Shown in pieces: positions 22,080-34,508 of a stretch of DNA of 64,000 bases (position 1 is its first letter; each line of letters opens with the position of its first letter). The stretch spans positions 54,884,016 through 54,948,015 of the forward strand of contig NC_030685.2 of NCBI RefSeq assembly GCF_000004195.4. The letters are read 5' to 3'. This DNA comes from Xenopus tropicalis. Lineage: Eukaryota > Chordata > Amphibia > Anura > Pipidae. A program made the translations under genes and the position numbers. The notes under the pieces are model-generated. The model ran no database searches, was not told where the DNA came from, and was given only the letters and a program-made list of their open reading frames with translations.

Positions 22080-22460
22080 TCCCCCCCCCTCCTCTTCTTC
22101 GTCGTCTGTTAGTCCGGCCGCTCCGTAGCCCAAAACGTTGCTGTCCCGCTGGCACTGAATAGCATTGACAGCCTACCTTCTAATAATGGCTGTGGCTAGT
22201 TCCTAGCGGCGACTCGTCTTCCGATGACGCCATTCGGACGCGACGAATGGCGTCAGCGTCATGTGACACAGATTAGTCTCAGAGTAGAGCATTCGAACGG
22301 AGACATGCCACAAACAAAAATGGCTGAAATCTAACACTTCCTTACTTCCGCTATAACTGCCTGTTTGGGTGAGGACGCTACCCGTGTGCGCCGAGGTCCA
22401 GGTACATGTGAACGTCCCTTAACTAACACAGGTAGAGCTTTGCTTGTGGCGTTAGAAATT
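22080..22460. promoter_or_regulatory. CpG-rich region, likely dbr1 promoter and non-coding first exon
   Basis: A local CpG peak between rpe and dbr1. It contains a YY1-like AAAATGGCTGAAA (22317-22329), an ETS-like ACTTCCG (22343-22349), and a perfect 12-bp inverted repeat TGACGCCATTCG / CGAATGGCGTCA (22225-22255). dbr1 exon 1 is preceded by an acceptor-like TCCTTTTTAG at about 24529, so a spliced 5' UTR starting here is plausible. Candidate donors (for example CCAG|GTACAT near 22402) are only fair. Assignment to dbr1 is inference. Confidence 0.45.
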
Positions 22461-22932
22461 GTTAATGTTCCAGCTGATGCAGTATTGTGGTCCTCAGGTG
22501 CCGGCGTTTGCGGTTGTTGGTGGCAGTTTTGGGACGCATGAATGTCACTCTCAGCCTGCGCTTTGGTGGCGTTCGCAGCTGGAGTACTTGGTTGTTATAC
22601 AGGGTAACGCTTGCTTAGTCTATTGGAAATGTCTTGGAATAGCGCTGCTCATTGACTTTAGGATCCTTATTTTGTTATCAGTTCTAATGGAGAGTCCTTG
22701 GGAGAAGAAGGTTCGTGCTGTAGGCACTAGTAGAGAACCTGGCCTGGGTACCCCACACTGTCTGTCTTACATGCACTTACATTTGTTACAGCTCTTGGCC
22801 ACAGTTCATATCGATTTAGTAAGGGGAGCTGTATATTGTAATTTGTATTTTAATTTTATTATATAAAAATATTGCATCTCCTTCTGGTTGCTCCAATTAA
22901 TATGCCTTTTAAAAACTTTGTCTCATCTGTAG

Positions 22933-23960
22933 TGATGTAGCGCGCACATGCACACTCACTTCAGATGCACCTTTCTTGTATGAGGTAGCGCACACATGCA
23001 CACTCACTTCAGATGCACCTTTCTTGTATGAGGTAGCGCGCACACTCACTTCAGATGCACCTTTCTTGTATGAGGTAGCGCGCACATGCACACTCACTTC
23101 AGATGCACCTTTCTTGTATGAGGTAGCGCGCACACTCACTTCAGATGCACCTTTCTTGTATGAGGTAGCGCGCACACTCACTTCAGATGCACCTTTCTTG
23201 TATGAGGTAGCGCACACATGCACACTCACTTCAGATATACCTTTCTTGTATGAGGTAGCGCACACATGCACACTCACTTCAGATATACCTTTCTTGTATG
23301 AGGTAGCGCACACATGCACACTCACTTCAGATATACCTTTCTTGTATGAGGTAGCGCACACATGCACACTCACTTCAGATATACCTTTCTTGTATGAGCT
23401 AGCGCGCACACTCACTTCAGATGCACCTTTCTTGTATGAGGTAGCGCGCACACTCACTTCAGATGCACCTTTCTTGTATGAGGTAGCGCGCACATGCACA
23501 CTCACTTCAGATGCACCTTTCTTGTATGAGGTAGCGCGCACACTCACTTCAGATGCACCTTTCTTGTATGAGGTAGCGCACACATGCACACTCACTTCAG
23601 ATATACCTTTCTTGTATGAGGTAGCGCACACATGCACACTCACTTCAGATATACCTTTCTTGTATGAGGTAGCGCACACATGCACACTCACTTCAGATAT
23701 ACCTTTCTTGTATGAGGTAGCGCACACATGCACACTCACTTCAGATGCACCTTTCTTGTATGAGGTAGCGCGCACATGCACACTCACTTCAGATGCACCT
23801 TTCTTGTATGAGCTAGCGCACACATGCACACTCACTTCAGATGCACCTTTCTTGTATGAGCTAGCGCACACATGCACACTCACTTCAGATGCACCTTTCT
23901 TGTATGAGGTAGCGCACACATGCACACTCACTTCAGATGCACCTTTCTTGTATGATGTAG
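22933..23960. repeat. 48/42-bp minisatellite, about 22 units, open on both strands
   Basis: Tandem units run GTAGCGCACACATGCACACT, then CACTTCAGATGCACCTTTCT, then TGTATGAG (48 bp). A 42-bp form lacks six bases (GCGCGCACACTCAC). Variants include ATATACC for ATGCACC and GAGCTAG for GAGGTAG. The units are arranged in a higher-order pattern: short, long and short forms followed by three or four ATATACC forms, and the pattern occurs twice. Both unit lengths are multiples of three, so long open frames run on both strands. The frames end with the array and lack gene structure, so I treat it as non-coding. Confidence 0.95.
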
Positions 23961-24590
23961 TACACTCATCTGTTTGATGCTGATGCCAGTTCCAGGTTAA
24001 TAGGTGCTCTTCTGTTTTCATGTAATGTTCACCTGCACACTGTTCTTTTTGACATCACATGTCACTTGCCTCTTTTTTTTTTTTAATATTTATTTATATT
24101 TTATATAATGGTTTTATCTCTGATCCTATGCTATGGAAGTGCACCCCTCTTTCGATGTTCATTTGTTGATTATCACAGTGTGACCAACTTCTTTGAGGTG
24201 GCTGCACCAAGCATAGTTGGTGTACCCTACGCATCATTTACATCAAGACTTTCACATTATCGGACACTTATTCAGATTAACTGGATGCCTTTTACACACT
24301 CATTTCTATTTCTCTTGGATGGGTAACTGAAATTAAACTTTTCAGTCAAATTTATAGTCTTGAGTTCCCTTTACTGTATTTTCTAATAATTTTATGGAAA
24401 CCAGATACAAAAACAGTGTAGCCTATTTAAGCATGCACAAAAAACTCTTTCTATTTAGTAAATTATATAACCTTAAAAATTAAGTAAACTGCTGTTCGGT
24501 TTTATTAATAATTATAATTGTCCTTTTTAGATGACTTTTTAAGAAGATCCTTTCTGCTGCATTAAGCTTTGTAACATCAAAGCTACAGCC

Positions 24591-27500
24591 ATGAAGATTG
24601 CAGTGGAAGGGTGCTGTCATGGTGAGCTGGATAAAATCTATGAAACTATCCAGTTTCTTGAGAAGAAAGAGAACACAAAAGTAGATCTGCTGCTGTGCTG
24701 TGGAGATTTCCAAGCTGTGAGAAATGAGGGGGACATGAAATGTATGGCTGTACCACAGAAGTATCGCCAAATGCAGACTTTCTACAAGTAATCATTCTTT
24801 GGACACATAAGTATATTTTACTGGGATCACTTCTTTTGAACTGTATACTGATTTGATTCATGGGAAAGAATTAGCTTTGCTTTAACCTGTAGTAGATAGC
24901 CTTTGATGCCCTAGTTGATGGTAACTAGTTGTCCCAGCATTCAATTCCCTAGGTACTAACAGTATCTGCTCTTTTTATCATGGAAAGTCTTTAGATGGTT
25001 TATACAAGGTGATATAAGCTGCTTATTTTTCCCCTCCAGGTTCATGAACCTGTTGACTGGTGTAGGGTTTCTACTTGACTTATATCTGTCAAGAATTAAG
25101 AAAGAATTATCTTTTGATTTTGTTAGAAAATCCTGTTGTCTGAGGGCTAAATTTGTGGTGCAGCCTCCGCTGATGGGTCTGCAAAGGTGCCCAGCACAAG
25201 GGTGGCCAGATAAGACAAAATTGCTTTCCAAATTTCATGTGCCCATATTTAAAGGAGAAAGAAAGGTAAAAACTAAGTAAGCTTTATCAGAAAGGTCTAT
25301 GTAAATACAGCCATAAGCACTCACAGAAATGCTGCACTGAGTTCTGTCAAAAGATTTTTGGTGTCCGTTTTCCTCTGCCAGAGACATGCAGCTCTCTTCT
25401 CTCTCCCCTCTCCCTCCCCTCTCCCTCATAGTCTTACAAACTGAGCATGTACACCGGTCTGGGTCTCGGTGCAGGAGCGAGGCATTATGGGAACTTTCTT
25501 TACACAGCTCAGCGTTTTTTCTTCCTGTTTGGCTTCTGATCATCTGAACAGGAGAAATATGGGGAGATTTAAGGGCACAATTGAGAGAACTGAAGGTATG
25601 CCTGCAGCTTGAGATTAACTCTTTATTAGCCTTTCCTTCTCCTTTAAATGATAATGAAAGGTTTATGCACTGCCAATAAGCAGTTCCCAGTATATTTAAT
25701 TGCTACCATTTTTCCCCGGACCACTGCTTCTGTTCAGTAGACGTTTCACCTGGGATCTTTTTCATTAAGCACTGTACCTCCATCTTTGTAAAAATTCCCA
25801 TTGCTAACAAACCAAACAAAATACACAACTCACAAAGCGTTTAAATATGACAAAGATGGGCTTGCAGCACTGAGTGACAAAAATCACTGGACTGGTGCAT
25901 TTTTAATGAACAGTAGCACCTGGCTGTGGTACCATAAACTAGGGATGCACCGAATCTAGGATTCAGACAAGATTCTGCCTTTTTAAGCAGGATTCGGACA
26001 AACCCATGCTGCTGACCGAACCAAATTCGAATCCTTAAAATTGCGTGACTTTCTCTCACGTAAACACAGAAGTTTAATTTTTTTTCTTTTCAGCTCGGTA
26101 TTTGTTCGGTATTTGGCTGAATCCTTTACGAAACATTCGGGTTTGGAAGAATCCAAAAATAGTGGATTCAGTGCATCCCTACCATAAACTGAAAAGGATT
26201 TAATTTACAAAAAATGTAACAGTTTAATACACTGAGGGGTTCCTAACACATATTAGCAAAGTGTATTAACCTTTCCTTGTCTGTTTAATATTTGCCAAGG
26301 TATTGATCTGGTAGATAAATAATAATTTCAATATTCCTGTCTATAAGTGGCCAGCCTTAGTGTGCTGGACGTTAATCTGCTTGCACACGCAGACTGACCT
26401 GAAGATTTCGATAGGTAGGTATATATACAGTACATGTAAATGTATACGGCCAGAAGTATCCGGTTACCCTACTAAAATCATATGCCTTCAGTTAAAATAC
26501 TTTAAGCAGCAGCACACATTATTATTAACAATTATTTATAAAGCGCCAACATATTCTGCATCGCTGTACAATAAGTGGGTTTCATACATTGGACTTACAG
26601 AATAACATATAAAACAATCAATAACCAATACAAAAGGTGAAGAGAGCCCTGCCCAAAAGAGCTTACACACACATGATACATCTTTCTATGTGCAGTGACG
26701 GGCCTTGGCTATAGTGGTATCAGGTCCATGAAATAGTACTCTAGACTAGTGCAGCAGAAATGCTTTCACTGGAATGACAATTCAATGGTTGCTATATGGC
26801 AGACAGAAAGTTTGTTTGTTGGATGCCAGAAGAACACTACCTACCTGAATGCTTAATGTAAAGTTTTTGCTGGGGAGGAATAATCAGCTGGCACTGTTTT
26901 TAGTTGTTTATTCAAGGGCCCCTGGTTTCAGTGAAATCAAATTTACAGTGTAAAATTCCATGCTTCTTGCTTCGTAGTACCAGTTCAGGGCAAGTCCTTT
27001 TCCATTTCAGCCTATACATAAGGCAAGCTTTGCACAGAATTGATTTGCTAAGATAGGAGTGAAAGGACTGAATTGGCCTGCACAGATCTCTGACTTCACT
27101 CTCTGAACACCGTTGGGATGAACTGGAATACCAACTGCTTGCCTAATTGCTGAACCTCACTATTGCTATCGTCACTAAATGGAAATCTTTCCCAACTAAC
27201 AGTCTCCCTACAGTGCAGTGAGAAGAGTAGAAACTATTATACAGTAGCAGCAAAGGGTGAACCAACCTCATATTAATACTCTCAGTTTCAGAGGTTATCT
27301 GATTGCTTTTGCCATATAGTGCATCTTTGATAGAGAAAAGCATGTAACATCTTTTAACGGGGAAAAGGAAGTTTGATTTCCATCCCCCTCTTGCCAGTCT
27401 ATTGTGGCAGGCTATAAATCAGATGATGTGGGCTGAAAGAATTTAGCATTTGATTGTCATTCTCTATTAAAAAATGTTTTTCCTCCCATCCAAGGCACTC

Positions 27501-30500
27501 TCTGTACTTTAACTCTTGATCAAAGTATGGTATTGCACCTTCAAATTTACTGCAGTATTTTTTTTGTTTGCAAATGATCCATAAATCTGTACAATAGATG
27601 TGAAATGTGTTATTTTCATTACAAATTCATGTACATTTTTATTAGAGAGACAGATTCCAAGCTTATATGGGAAACATGGAAGCATGCTATGCTCTTCTTG
27701 AATAAATAGTCTTTGCCATACAGTAAACATAGTTAAACACAGCTCCAAGGCCATATATATTTTATGTTATTATATCGTTTGTTTCCCAATTTTAAAGATA
27801 TTACTCTGGTGAGAAACTGGCCCCTATTCTAACAATCTTTATTGGAGGAAACCATGAGGCATCAAACTACCTCCAAGAACTACCTTATGGAGGCTGGGTT
27901 GCACCAAATATTTACTACGTGGGTAAGTCTGATATTGCACTTCAGGTAGCTTCCATGGGATACATTTAACATCCCTCTTTGCACATACACTTTTCCCTTT
28001 ATATTTCCCCTAAGCCATTTAAATAATAAATATCCTTTTAAAAAAAAAAAAGACTATTCTCCAGCAATTTTTTGTTAACAGTATAGACAGTAATTAGTAG
28101 AAAATTTACTTTTCACCCTTTAGCATATATCCGCCGCCCCAGTTGTTTAAAAGAAAAAGTTAATATCTCGATGGCCCTTTTCTAAATTAAAGTGAATCAT
28201 TTATCCTATTTAAAATCGAATATTGCTTTCATTTATAGCAGGTAACAAATTAGTGTAGCTTACTGTGCGCACATAACATTTGAATTATTTGGATTTATAT
28301 GCATGGAGCTGACTTACTGTGTATATCTGTAGACATCTGTTGTAAAAACTGCTGTTACTACAGTCTATAAATGAATCTACATGAGAAAATGATATTGCTG
28401 CACAGAGTTATATCTGTAAATGCAAATGTGCATAGAAGTAATCACTCTAATGTGCACTGTCATTTTACTACCAATAAAAGTTGCACTTGCTAGAAATTTT
28501 TTATAAATATTTGTTTTAATTTGCACTTATTCTATTTTGACAGGCTATGCAGGGGTGGTAAAATATCGTGGAGTGAGAATAGGTGGAATATCTGGAATAT
28601 TTAAGTCACATGACTATCGAAAAGGTATGTTCACATTATGTTTTTGTAGTTGTGTAAGGTTTTATGCTTATCCAAAGAAGGTAAAGCTGCACTTGACACT
28701 CTTCAGCTATTTTTACTTTCTTAATATAATTATTCTTACATATGCAGGTCATTTTGAACGACCACCTTACAGTAAGGACACTGTAAGAAGTGCCTACCAT
28801 GTGAGGAACATAGAGGTCTTTAGGCTAAAGCAGGTAAGGTTTTTTTAGTTTGTTTTGTCATATCACAATTGATCAAAGGCATTTTTTTTTACACAATACC
28901 TAATTCACATTACATATAATATATAATGTATCCTTAGACGTTGCATTAGTTTATTAATTGTTCTAAAAGTGTGTGTACAATCACTTTTGAGGATAATCCA
29001 ATTTCTTGGCTTGACTACACTGATGTAGTGTTTAGAGTCCCTTTAAATTATTTCTGTTAATTACAGAGCATTTGAACCAAGTGGCCCAATATACCACCCA
29101 AATCCTGTTGTTTATATCACTGCAGAAATATAAGCCTTAATAGGATGTATTAGCATTGTTTTTGACATATTAAAACTTTATTATATCAATCACTCAAACA
29201 CCACACCAATTATAAAAAGGCAGATTAATGAAATTAATGTAAACTTGCTTAGGTATTTAAGTTTAATGGAATACTGTCATGGGAAAACATGATTTATTTT
29301 TTTAAATGCCTTAGTTAATACAGCTGAGCAGCAGAATCCTGTACCGAAATCCATTTTTTTTAAGGCACAAACAGATTTTTTATATTTAATTTTGAAATTT
29401 CACATGGGGCTAGCAATGTTCTCCCAGGGTGCTGTTACGGCCATGTGGGCTGCAAGTTGAAGTGCTGTCGCCCCACTTCCACCCCCTCTCCAGCAGCTGA
29501 TAAGCAGAACATTGGAAAGGTAGCAAGATAGCAGTTACCTGACACCTGCATTGCTAAAAGTGGTAGATATCACACAATAGAATGGCACACAATTGTAATA
29601 AATCCAAGTCTGTCTTGGGACTCCAGTTACATGGGAGTAGGAGAAACAATAATGTAACCTGAAAGCAGTTCTAATGTGTAGCGCTGGCTATTTCTGAAAG
29701 CTCAGACTCGGGCACAATGCATGAGATGGTGCCTACACACCATATACACACCATATTTTAGTTACTTTTATACACTTTCATTTTTTGGTGTTACTGTTCC
29801 TTTAAGTATGATTTTTGTAGCAATAGCACCACCTACTGGTCAGTGTTCAGCTGTTCAATCCAGGAGAATACATCCAGAAGGGAACTCTTCTGGTGTTTCT
29901 TTGCTCAGGAAATAGATCAGATAAATCTGATGACCTTTATCATATTTTTCTTGAGCAGAGCAAGATCAGAAATGTTTGTAAGGAGGTGGAAAATGGTGGT
30001 GTAAGGAGAATGAGAAATATTTGATTATTCACAATCACACTTATTAAAGTGATCATTGCTAATAGTGTTATTTGTTCATTTGAGTAACTTTGTCGTAGTT
30101 AAAGTAGTTTAAGTTTAATTTATATCACTGGCCACCAGAGGGAAGTGCAATCAGGAAGGTATAAAAGGAGCAGCCACACCCAGGTTCAGGATCTTTGATG
30201 GCAGGCCATGGGTGAGTCACCATCTGCCGACAGGAGGCGAGTCAGGACCTCGCAGCAGTAGGATAGGAATGGCTAGCATAGACTAGTGGGGTTATACAGC
30301 GAGCACTAGCTGCACAAGGCAGTCAGGGTAGATAGAATGGGCAGCCTCCGTCCCAACAAGGAGAAAGGGGAGCCAGGTTCCAAAGGGCACCCGTTAGACA
30401 GGGAATCCAGGAACAGCTAGTGAGATAGTACAAGAGGCTTCTGGTCAAACACTATTAGAAGAAATACCTATCCAGGAAAGAGTGAAGGGGTACCAGTGTT

Positions 30501-33500
30501 TTGAATACCAGTAGAGCGGATGGGTGGGAGTTCCTTGGTAACAGAAATAGTGAGAGAAATTGCATAGCTGAGTAACTGGCTTATGAGATATCCTTGTGGA
30601 GAACAAGAAGTTGACATAAATGTTATTTGTGAACTATTAGACCCCACATTTTTTCAAACTGGAGACAGAGGTTCATTGCGGTAATATAAGGGTGTTATTG
30701 CTTTAAAATCGGTCTTCCCTCCCTACAAGTTCCCTTTTTTCTGTCTCAACATATTCTCCTGATTAGTTGGAACACTGACCAGCAAATGGCGCTGTTAAAG
30801 ATTTCCTTAACAGTTTGAAACGGGGGAAAAAAAAGAATGTAAATTGCAATTGTTGACAGTTGATAAAATATGGCAACTTGTTCATGTAATAATAAATACA
30901 AATAGACAAAGCTTTTATGCCGAATCAACTATTGTTTGAAAAGTACTGAAGGTAAAGCACCATATATTTTCCCTGTAATAGTTATAGTCTGTGAAAGCTT
31001 CTGTCTAGCCTTGCTTTACATTTTCCCTCTGATAAGTACTGAGAAATATCATATAAGCCAATAATGTAATTTGCTTTTTGCATAGTCTCTGATTACCCTT
31101 TCTCCTCTAGACTTCAGTTTTTGTGTGTTGCATGTTGTGTTTCAGTAGTTTCTGACTGGCTTGTGAGTCACCTGGCTACCACAATCCCCACTGGGATATA
31201 GATGTAGTTCAGTTCTTCAAAATGCTTTTGTTTTTCCAGTTAAAAGAACCCATGGACATTTTTATGTCACACGACTGGCCTAGAAGCATCTATCACTATG
31301 GAAACAAAAAACAGCTTCTAAAAAAGAAGGATTTCTTCAGGCAGGAGGTAGAGAACAACACTCTGGGGAGTCCAGCAGCTTCGGAACTTCTACTCCACAT
31401 CCAGCCATCGTACTGGTTTTCTGCCCATTTGCATGTGAAGTTTGCTGCTTTTATGCAGCATCAGGTAAGAAATGAAGAAAGAAAAAATAAATGGTTGTAT
31501 TATCCTTTATTATATAAAACATGCATCTGGGGTTTATTATTTTGAAATCCTAACACGTGTGTGTGTGTGTGTGTATATATTTATATATACATATATATAC
31601 ATTTATTTTGTGACATATTAGGTTAGAAGAAATAAACACTGCTTTATATCCTGTGTGATCAACTAAACTGATTTTTATTTATTTATTCTTTTTATGCCTA
31701 ATGTAGACTAATGTAGAAGGAGAAATACCCAAAGCCACAAAGTTCTTAGCATTGGATAAATGTCTGCCACACAGAGAATTCTTGCAAGTGAGGACTTTTG
31801 TTTTTTTTACCTTTTACACACTGATAATACTTTTTAACCTTTTTTGATCTTGAATATGACATTCCTTATGTCTTTGTCCATAATCAGATTGTGGATGTGG
31901 AACATGATCCTGGTAAGCCTGACTGCCTTGAGTATGATTTGGAATGGTTGGCTGTTCTTAAAGCCACCAAGGATCTTCTAAACATAACTTCAAAGACTTG
32001 GAACATGCCAGAGAATAATGGTCTCCATTCCAGGTAATTTATTAGATGGATGAGTATCTGAGTGATCTGCGTTGCTTGCCCCAAAATCTATTTTAATGTC
32101 GGTGAAAAGATCACCATGAGTTATGACAAAAGTAACATGTAATAATAAGTTCTGTCCAGTGTAAATCTAGCTGTATGTAACCAAGGGAGGAAAAGGCATG
32201 TAACATAAGGGGAGGGGCACCATAGAGTAATCCTCTTACTGCTTCTTTCGCTGGGTGCGCATGTGCAATATAGTGAAAAAACGAACTTAAGGCAAAAAGC
32301 AGGCTTTTTCACTCGACTGCGCATGTGCTGACCCAGGGCCATTGAAGAATTAGGAAGCTAAAGAAGACTATTGCTCCTTGGTTCTTTCTTGGAAGTATCC
32401 TGGGCCAGTGCAGTTTTCTTTTAACAGGAGTAGCGGCCTGGGGTATCAGGTAAGTGATTACAATGGGGGTGGGGGGGTTGTGTCTAACATTTGGCACCTC
32501 CCTGTGATTTTGCCTTTTCCTTTTAAGCAGCCCTGCATAAGATACTCAAGAAATCTGTGGCCACACTGTCCTTTTAGTGCAGTGAGAATTGAATACTAGT
32601 ACAGATGGCACCTAATGGTAACGTCACACTTAATTCCCTTGTATACTTGATTCAAGCTGGCCTTCCCTGCACAGAGAAGGAAGTGCTACTAGAAACTAAT
32701 TTCATTTTGTGAGCGTTGCAAAATGAAGTGGTGTCACTTTGGACAAAAGCACTGATTTAAAAAATAATGTGGCAACCTTGGATAGATTAGAGATGATGGG
32801 ACATTTCTCCCTGACTAAGGGCCGTGACACATGGGGAGATTAGTCCCGTTGCAACAAATCTCCGTTGTCGCAGATGACTAATCTCCCCGCAATGCCATCC
32901 CACCGGCTAGAATGTAAATCATCGGTGGGATGGCATTCATGTTGCCACGATTTGCCGAAGTTACAGAAGTTTACTTTCATGACAACTTCGGCAAATCGCA
33001 TCGCTGCGTATGCCACCCCATCGGCGATTTGCATTCTAGCCAGTGGGATGGCATTGCGGGGAGATTAGTCGTCCGTGACAACGGAGATTTGTTGACACGA
33101 CTAATCTCCCCGTGTGTCACGGAGATTGAATGGAGAGAGACTACCCTTTCTTGGTTATTAAGTTTTCACTTACTCTCCCTCTCATATTTGTTGCATTATT
33201 TGTGTGTCTTTTGTTTTTGTATTCTATTTTTAATTTCCTTTTTACATTTCTCTTCTTTACATCATACTTTTCTTTGCTGTCCTTTTAAGAAAATTCAATT
33301 CGTATTAAAGCCAGAAATACAAATAAGCATTATTATTATTATAACTTTTTGTTGTCCCACTTTATGTTAAAAGGATAGATTATGGTCGAAGTAATATATT
33401 AATTCACATTGTGGACTACTAAGAAATAATTCTGTATTTTAACAGAAGTATAAATTGATTTTAGGTGGGATTTTAGTGCCTCTGAGAAAACTAAGAGAGA

Positions 33501-34128
33501 AATTTTGGATGATCTGGGACATGACATCAAGATCCCTTGCAACTTCTGTATGACAACAGCTTGCTATGACCCCAACAACCCACAATACAAGAGGGTGGCT
33601 ACTCACATTGTAAACCCACAAACAACAGAATTCTGTGCCAGACTGGGACTTGTAGACCTAAATGCCAAAATCCGCCAGCATGAGGAAGAGGGAGACATTG
33701 ATATCACAGAGGATAATGAAGCAGACAGTATTGGGTCTGCAGAAGACCCTGGTGAATACAGCACAGACACTTCACTTCTCTCAACTTCTATCAATCCTGA
33801 TGAAATTGCTTTAGAAGATGATGACGATCAAGAAGATGAAGGTATGGCAGAAAAGTTAGGCGAACCTTCTCCCGATTATACACCTGATCTCTCCATAAAC
33901 TTTTCCAACATTCGGGTGCTGCCTGATTCTATGGCTGTATCTTCAGATGATGCTACAGATTCTACAAACGATGAGCTTGATCGTTCTGAGAGCAGCCAGA
34001 CTGAAGGAGAGGGGAAACAGTCCAACAGACCATTGAAGAGGATGAGCAATGAGAATGGGAGTGGTGGGGTAAAGATTAAAAGGCGAAATCAAGCTATATA
34101 CCAAGCTAAAGATGATGAAGATGAGTAA
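24591..34128 (+). CDS. dbr1: Lariat debranching enzyme, eight coding exons
   Basis: Coding exons are 24591-24787, 27798-27922, 28544-28624, 28748-28833, 31240-31464, 31707-31787, 31888-32033 and 33465-34128. All have GT-AG borders and keep phase, giving 534 residues (human DBR1 is 544). The enzyme hydrolyses the 2'-5' bond of excised intron lariats in the nucleus. The metallophosphoesterase domain is visible: [15 protein letters not shown] with Cys8/His10, [13 protein letters not shown] with Asp39, [18 protein letters not shown] with Asn84/His85, [14 protein letters not shown] with His174, and [11 protein letters not shown] with His226/His228. The C-terminal half has [10 protein letters not shown] and CYDPNNPQ, a long acidic region, and a basic [13 protein letters not shown] nuclear-signal-like end. 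The protein starts MKIAVEGCC, matching the family start. All expected active-site residues are present. Confidence 0.97.
25248..25648. mobile_element. MITE, TTTAAAGGAGAAAGAAAGG family, in dbr1 intron 1
   Basis: The left TTTAAAGGAGAAAGAAAGG pairs with the right CCTTTCCTTCTCCTTTAAA. The interior (AACTAAGTAAGCTTTATCAG, GCTGCACTGAG, GGCTTCTGATCATCTGAACA) is shared with 44268-44748 on the left side and with 37875-38380 on the right side. Confidence 0.8.
25940..26181. mobile_element. hAT-type MITE (TAGGGATGCACCGAA family) with 8-bp TSD, in dbr1 intron 1
   Basis: Begins TAGGGATGCACCGAATC and ends GATTCAGTGCATCCCTA. Exact 8-bp flanking repeats CCATAAAC lie at 25932-25939 and 26182-26189. Same family as 5647-5874. 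Confidence 0.87.
26518..26672 (-). mobile_element. SINE-like or L2-tail repeat, copy 1
   Basis: The - strand reads AAGCTCTTTTGGGCAGGGC, then CCACTTATTGTACAGCG, then AGAATATGTTGGCGCTTTAT, then AAATAATTGTTAATAATAAT. It matches the + strand copy at 53023-53188. The A/T-rich trinucleotide tail marks the 3' end of a retroposed element. I do not see a clear tRNA-type promoter, so SINE status is tentative. Confidence 0.55.
26673..27797. other. dbr1 intron 1, distal part
   Basis: No further exon, RNA gene or resolvable mobile element. The short open frames here have no splice support. Confidence 0.6.
29265..29806. mobile_element. Dispersed repeat, copy 2 (TTGAAATTTCACATGGGGCT family), in dbr1 intron 4
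   Basis: Starts near TTAATGGAATACTGTCATGGG and carries TTTTGAAATTTCACATGGGG, GCAAGATAGCAG, CCAAGTCTGTCTTGGGACTC, TACATGGGAGTAGGAGAAAC and CTGAAAGCTCAGACTCGGGC. It ends ATTTTTTGGTGTTACTGTTCC TTTAAG, the same right terminus as the MITE at 2811-3236, so it may be a composite. Confidence 0.6.
29807..31239. other. dbr1 intron 4, distal part
   Basis: Mostly unannotatable intron. A block at 30120-30600 (GGTATAAAAGGAGCAGCCAC and following, moderately GC-rich, with GGCAG and GGAG words) differs in composition from its surroundings and could be a decayed LTR or repeat. No protein similarity seen. Confidence 0.35.
31557..31603. repeat. (GT)n(TA)n microsatellite in dbr1 intron 5
   Basis: A run of GTGTGT passes directly into TATATATTTATATATACATA between dbr1 exons 5 and 6. 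Confidence 0.9.
32100..32528. mobile_element. Probable degenerate MITE of the AAGGAAAGG-terminated type in dbr1 intron 7
   Basis: The right end (CCCTGTGATTTTGCCTTTTC CTTTTAAG) and interior words (GGTAAGTGATTACAATGGGGG, TCTAACATTTGGCACC) match the right half of 21281-21652. It also carries two GCGCATGTGC near-palindromes (about 32257 and 32321). The left terminus is not clear. Confidence 0.5.
32819..33122. mobile_element. Foldback MITE (GGCCGTGACACATGGGGAGA family) in dbr1 intron 7
   Basis: The left GGGCCGTGACACATGGGGAGA pairs with the right TCTCCCCGTGTGTCACGG. Internal arms also pair (CAAATCTCCGTTGTC / GACAACGGAGATTTG; CACCGGCTAGAATG / CATTCTAGCCAGTG; CCGAAGTT / AACTTCGG). About 304 bp. The left flank is TAA, but the extreme right end has diverged, so the duplication is unproven. 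Confidence 0.78.
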
Positions 34129-34508
34129 AGCAAGATTAATTTCCTGTTTTCTTCAATAATACTTCATTTTCTGTCAGTGTAACTTATTTGCTGACAGTGA
34201 TGTATTTATAGTGAGCTGCATCCTTACCCATACATGTAAAGATTAATTGCCTATTGGTTTGTGGGGCAAAAGGTAAATTATTTTCACTTTTGTGCCTGTT
34301 TTACATTTACTTTTAACATTGAATTGCTGGCATCAATATAATTTCCTGCAGGTTTTATATTTTAATTTGTCTGTACCTGTTATTTATGCTTCTTCCCTAC
34401 ATAGCACTGTGCATTAGCAGCTTCTGTAAACATATGTTTTTATTTTGTTTTGTTTTAATTTGCTGTTTCTTAATGCACATGCAGTATTTGTATAAGGAAA
34501 ATATGTGA

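Noticed and set aside
22459..22866. 135-codon + strand frame downstream of the presumed dbr1 promoter
   Set aside because: No recognisable domain and no splice context, and composition like the surrounding non-coding DNA.
22933..23960. Possible CRISPR array (regular repeats)
   Set aside because: There are no unique spacers: the whole unit repeats. The context is a vertebrate genome with spliced genes.
22909..24021. 370-codon (- strand) and 333-codon (+ strand) open frames made of repeating SYKKGASEVSVHVCA or YEVAHTCTLTSDAPFL units
   Set aside because: They are a by-product of a 48/42-bp minisatellite whose unit lengths are multiples of 3. Both strands are open equally, the frames end with the array, and there is no gene structure.
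24591..24788. dbr1 exon 1 ending after the full AAG codon at 24788
   Set aside because: The exon 2 acceptor leaves an extra A. Only a donor after 24787 (AA|GTAATC) keeps the YYSGEK frame of the family.
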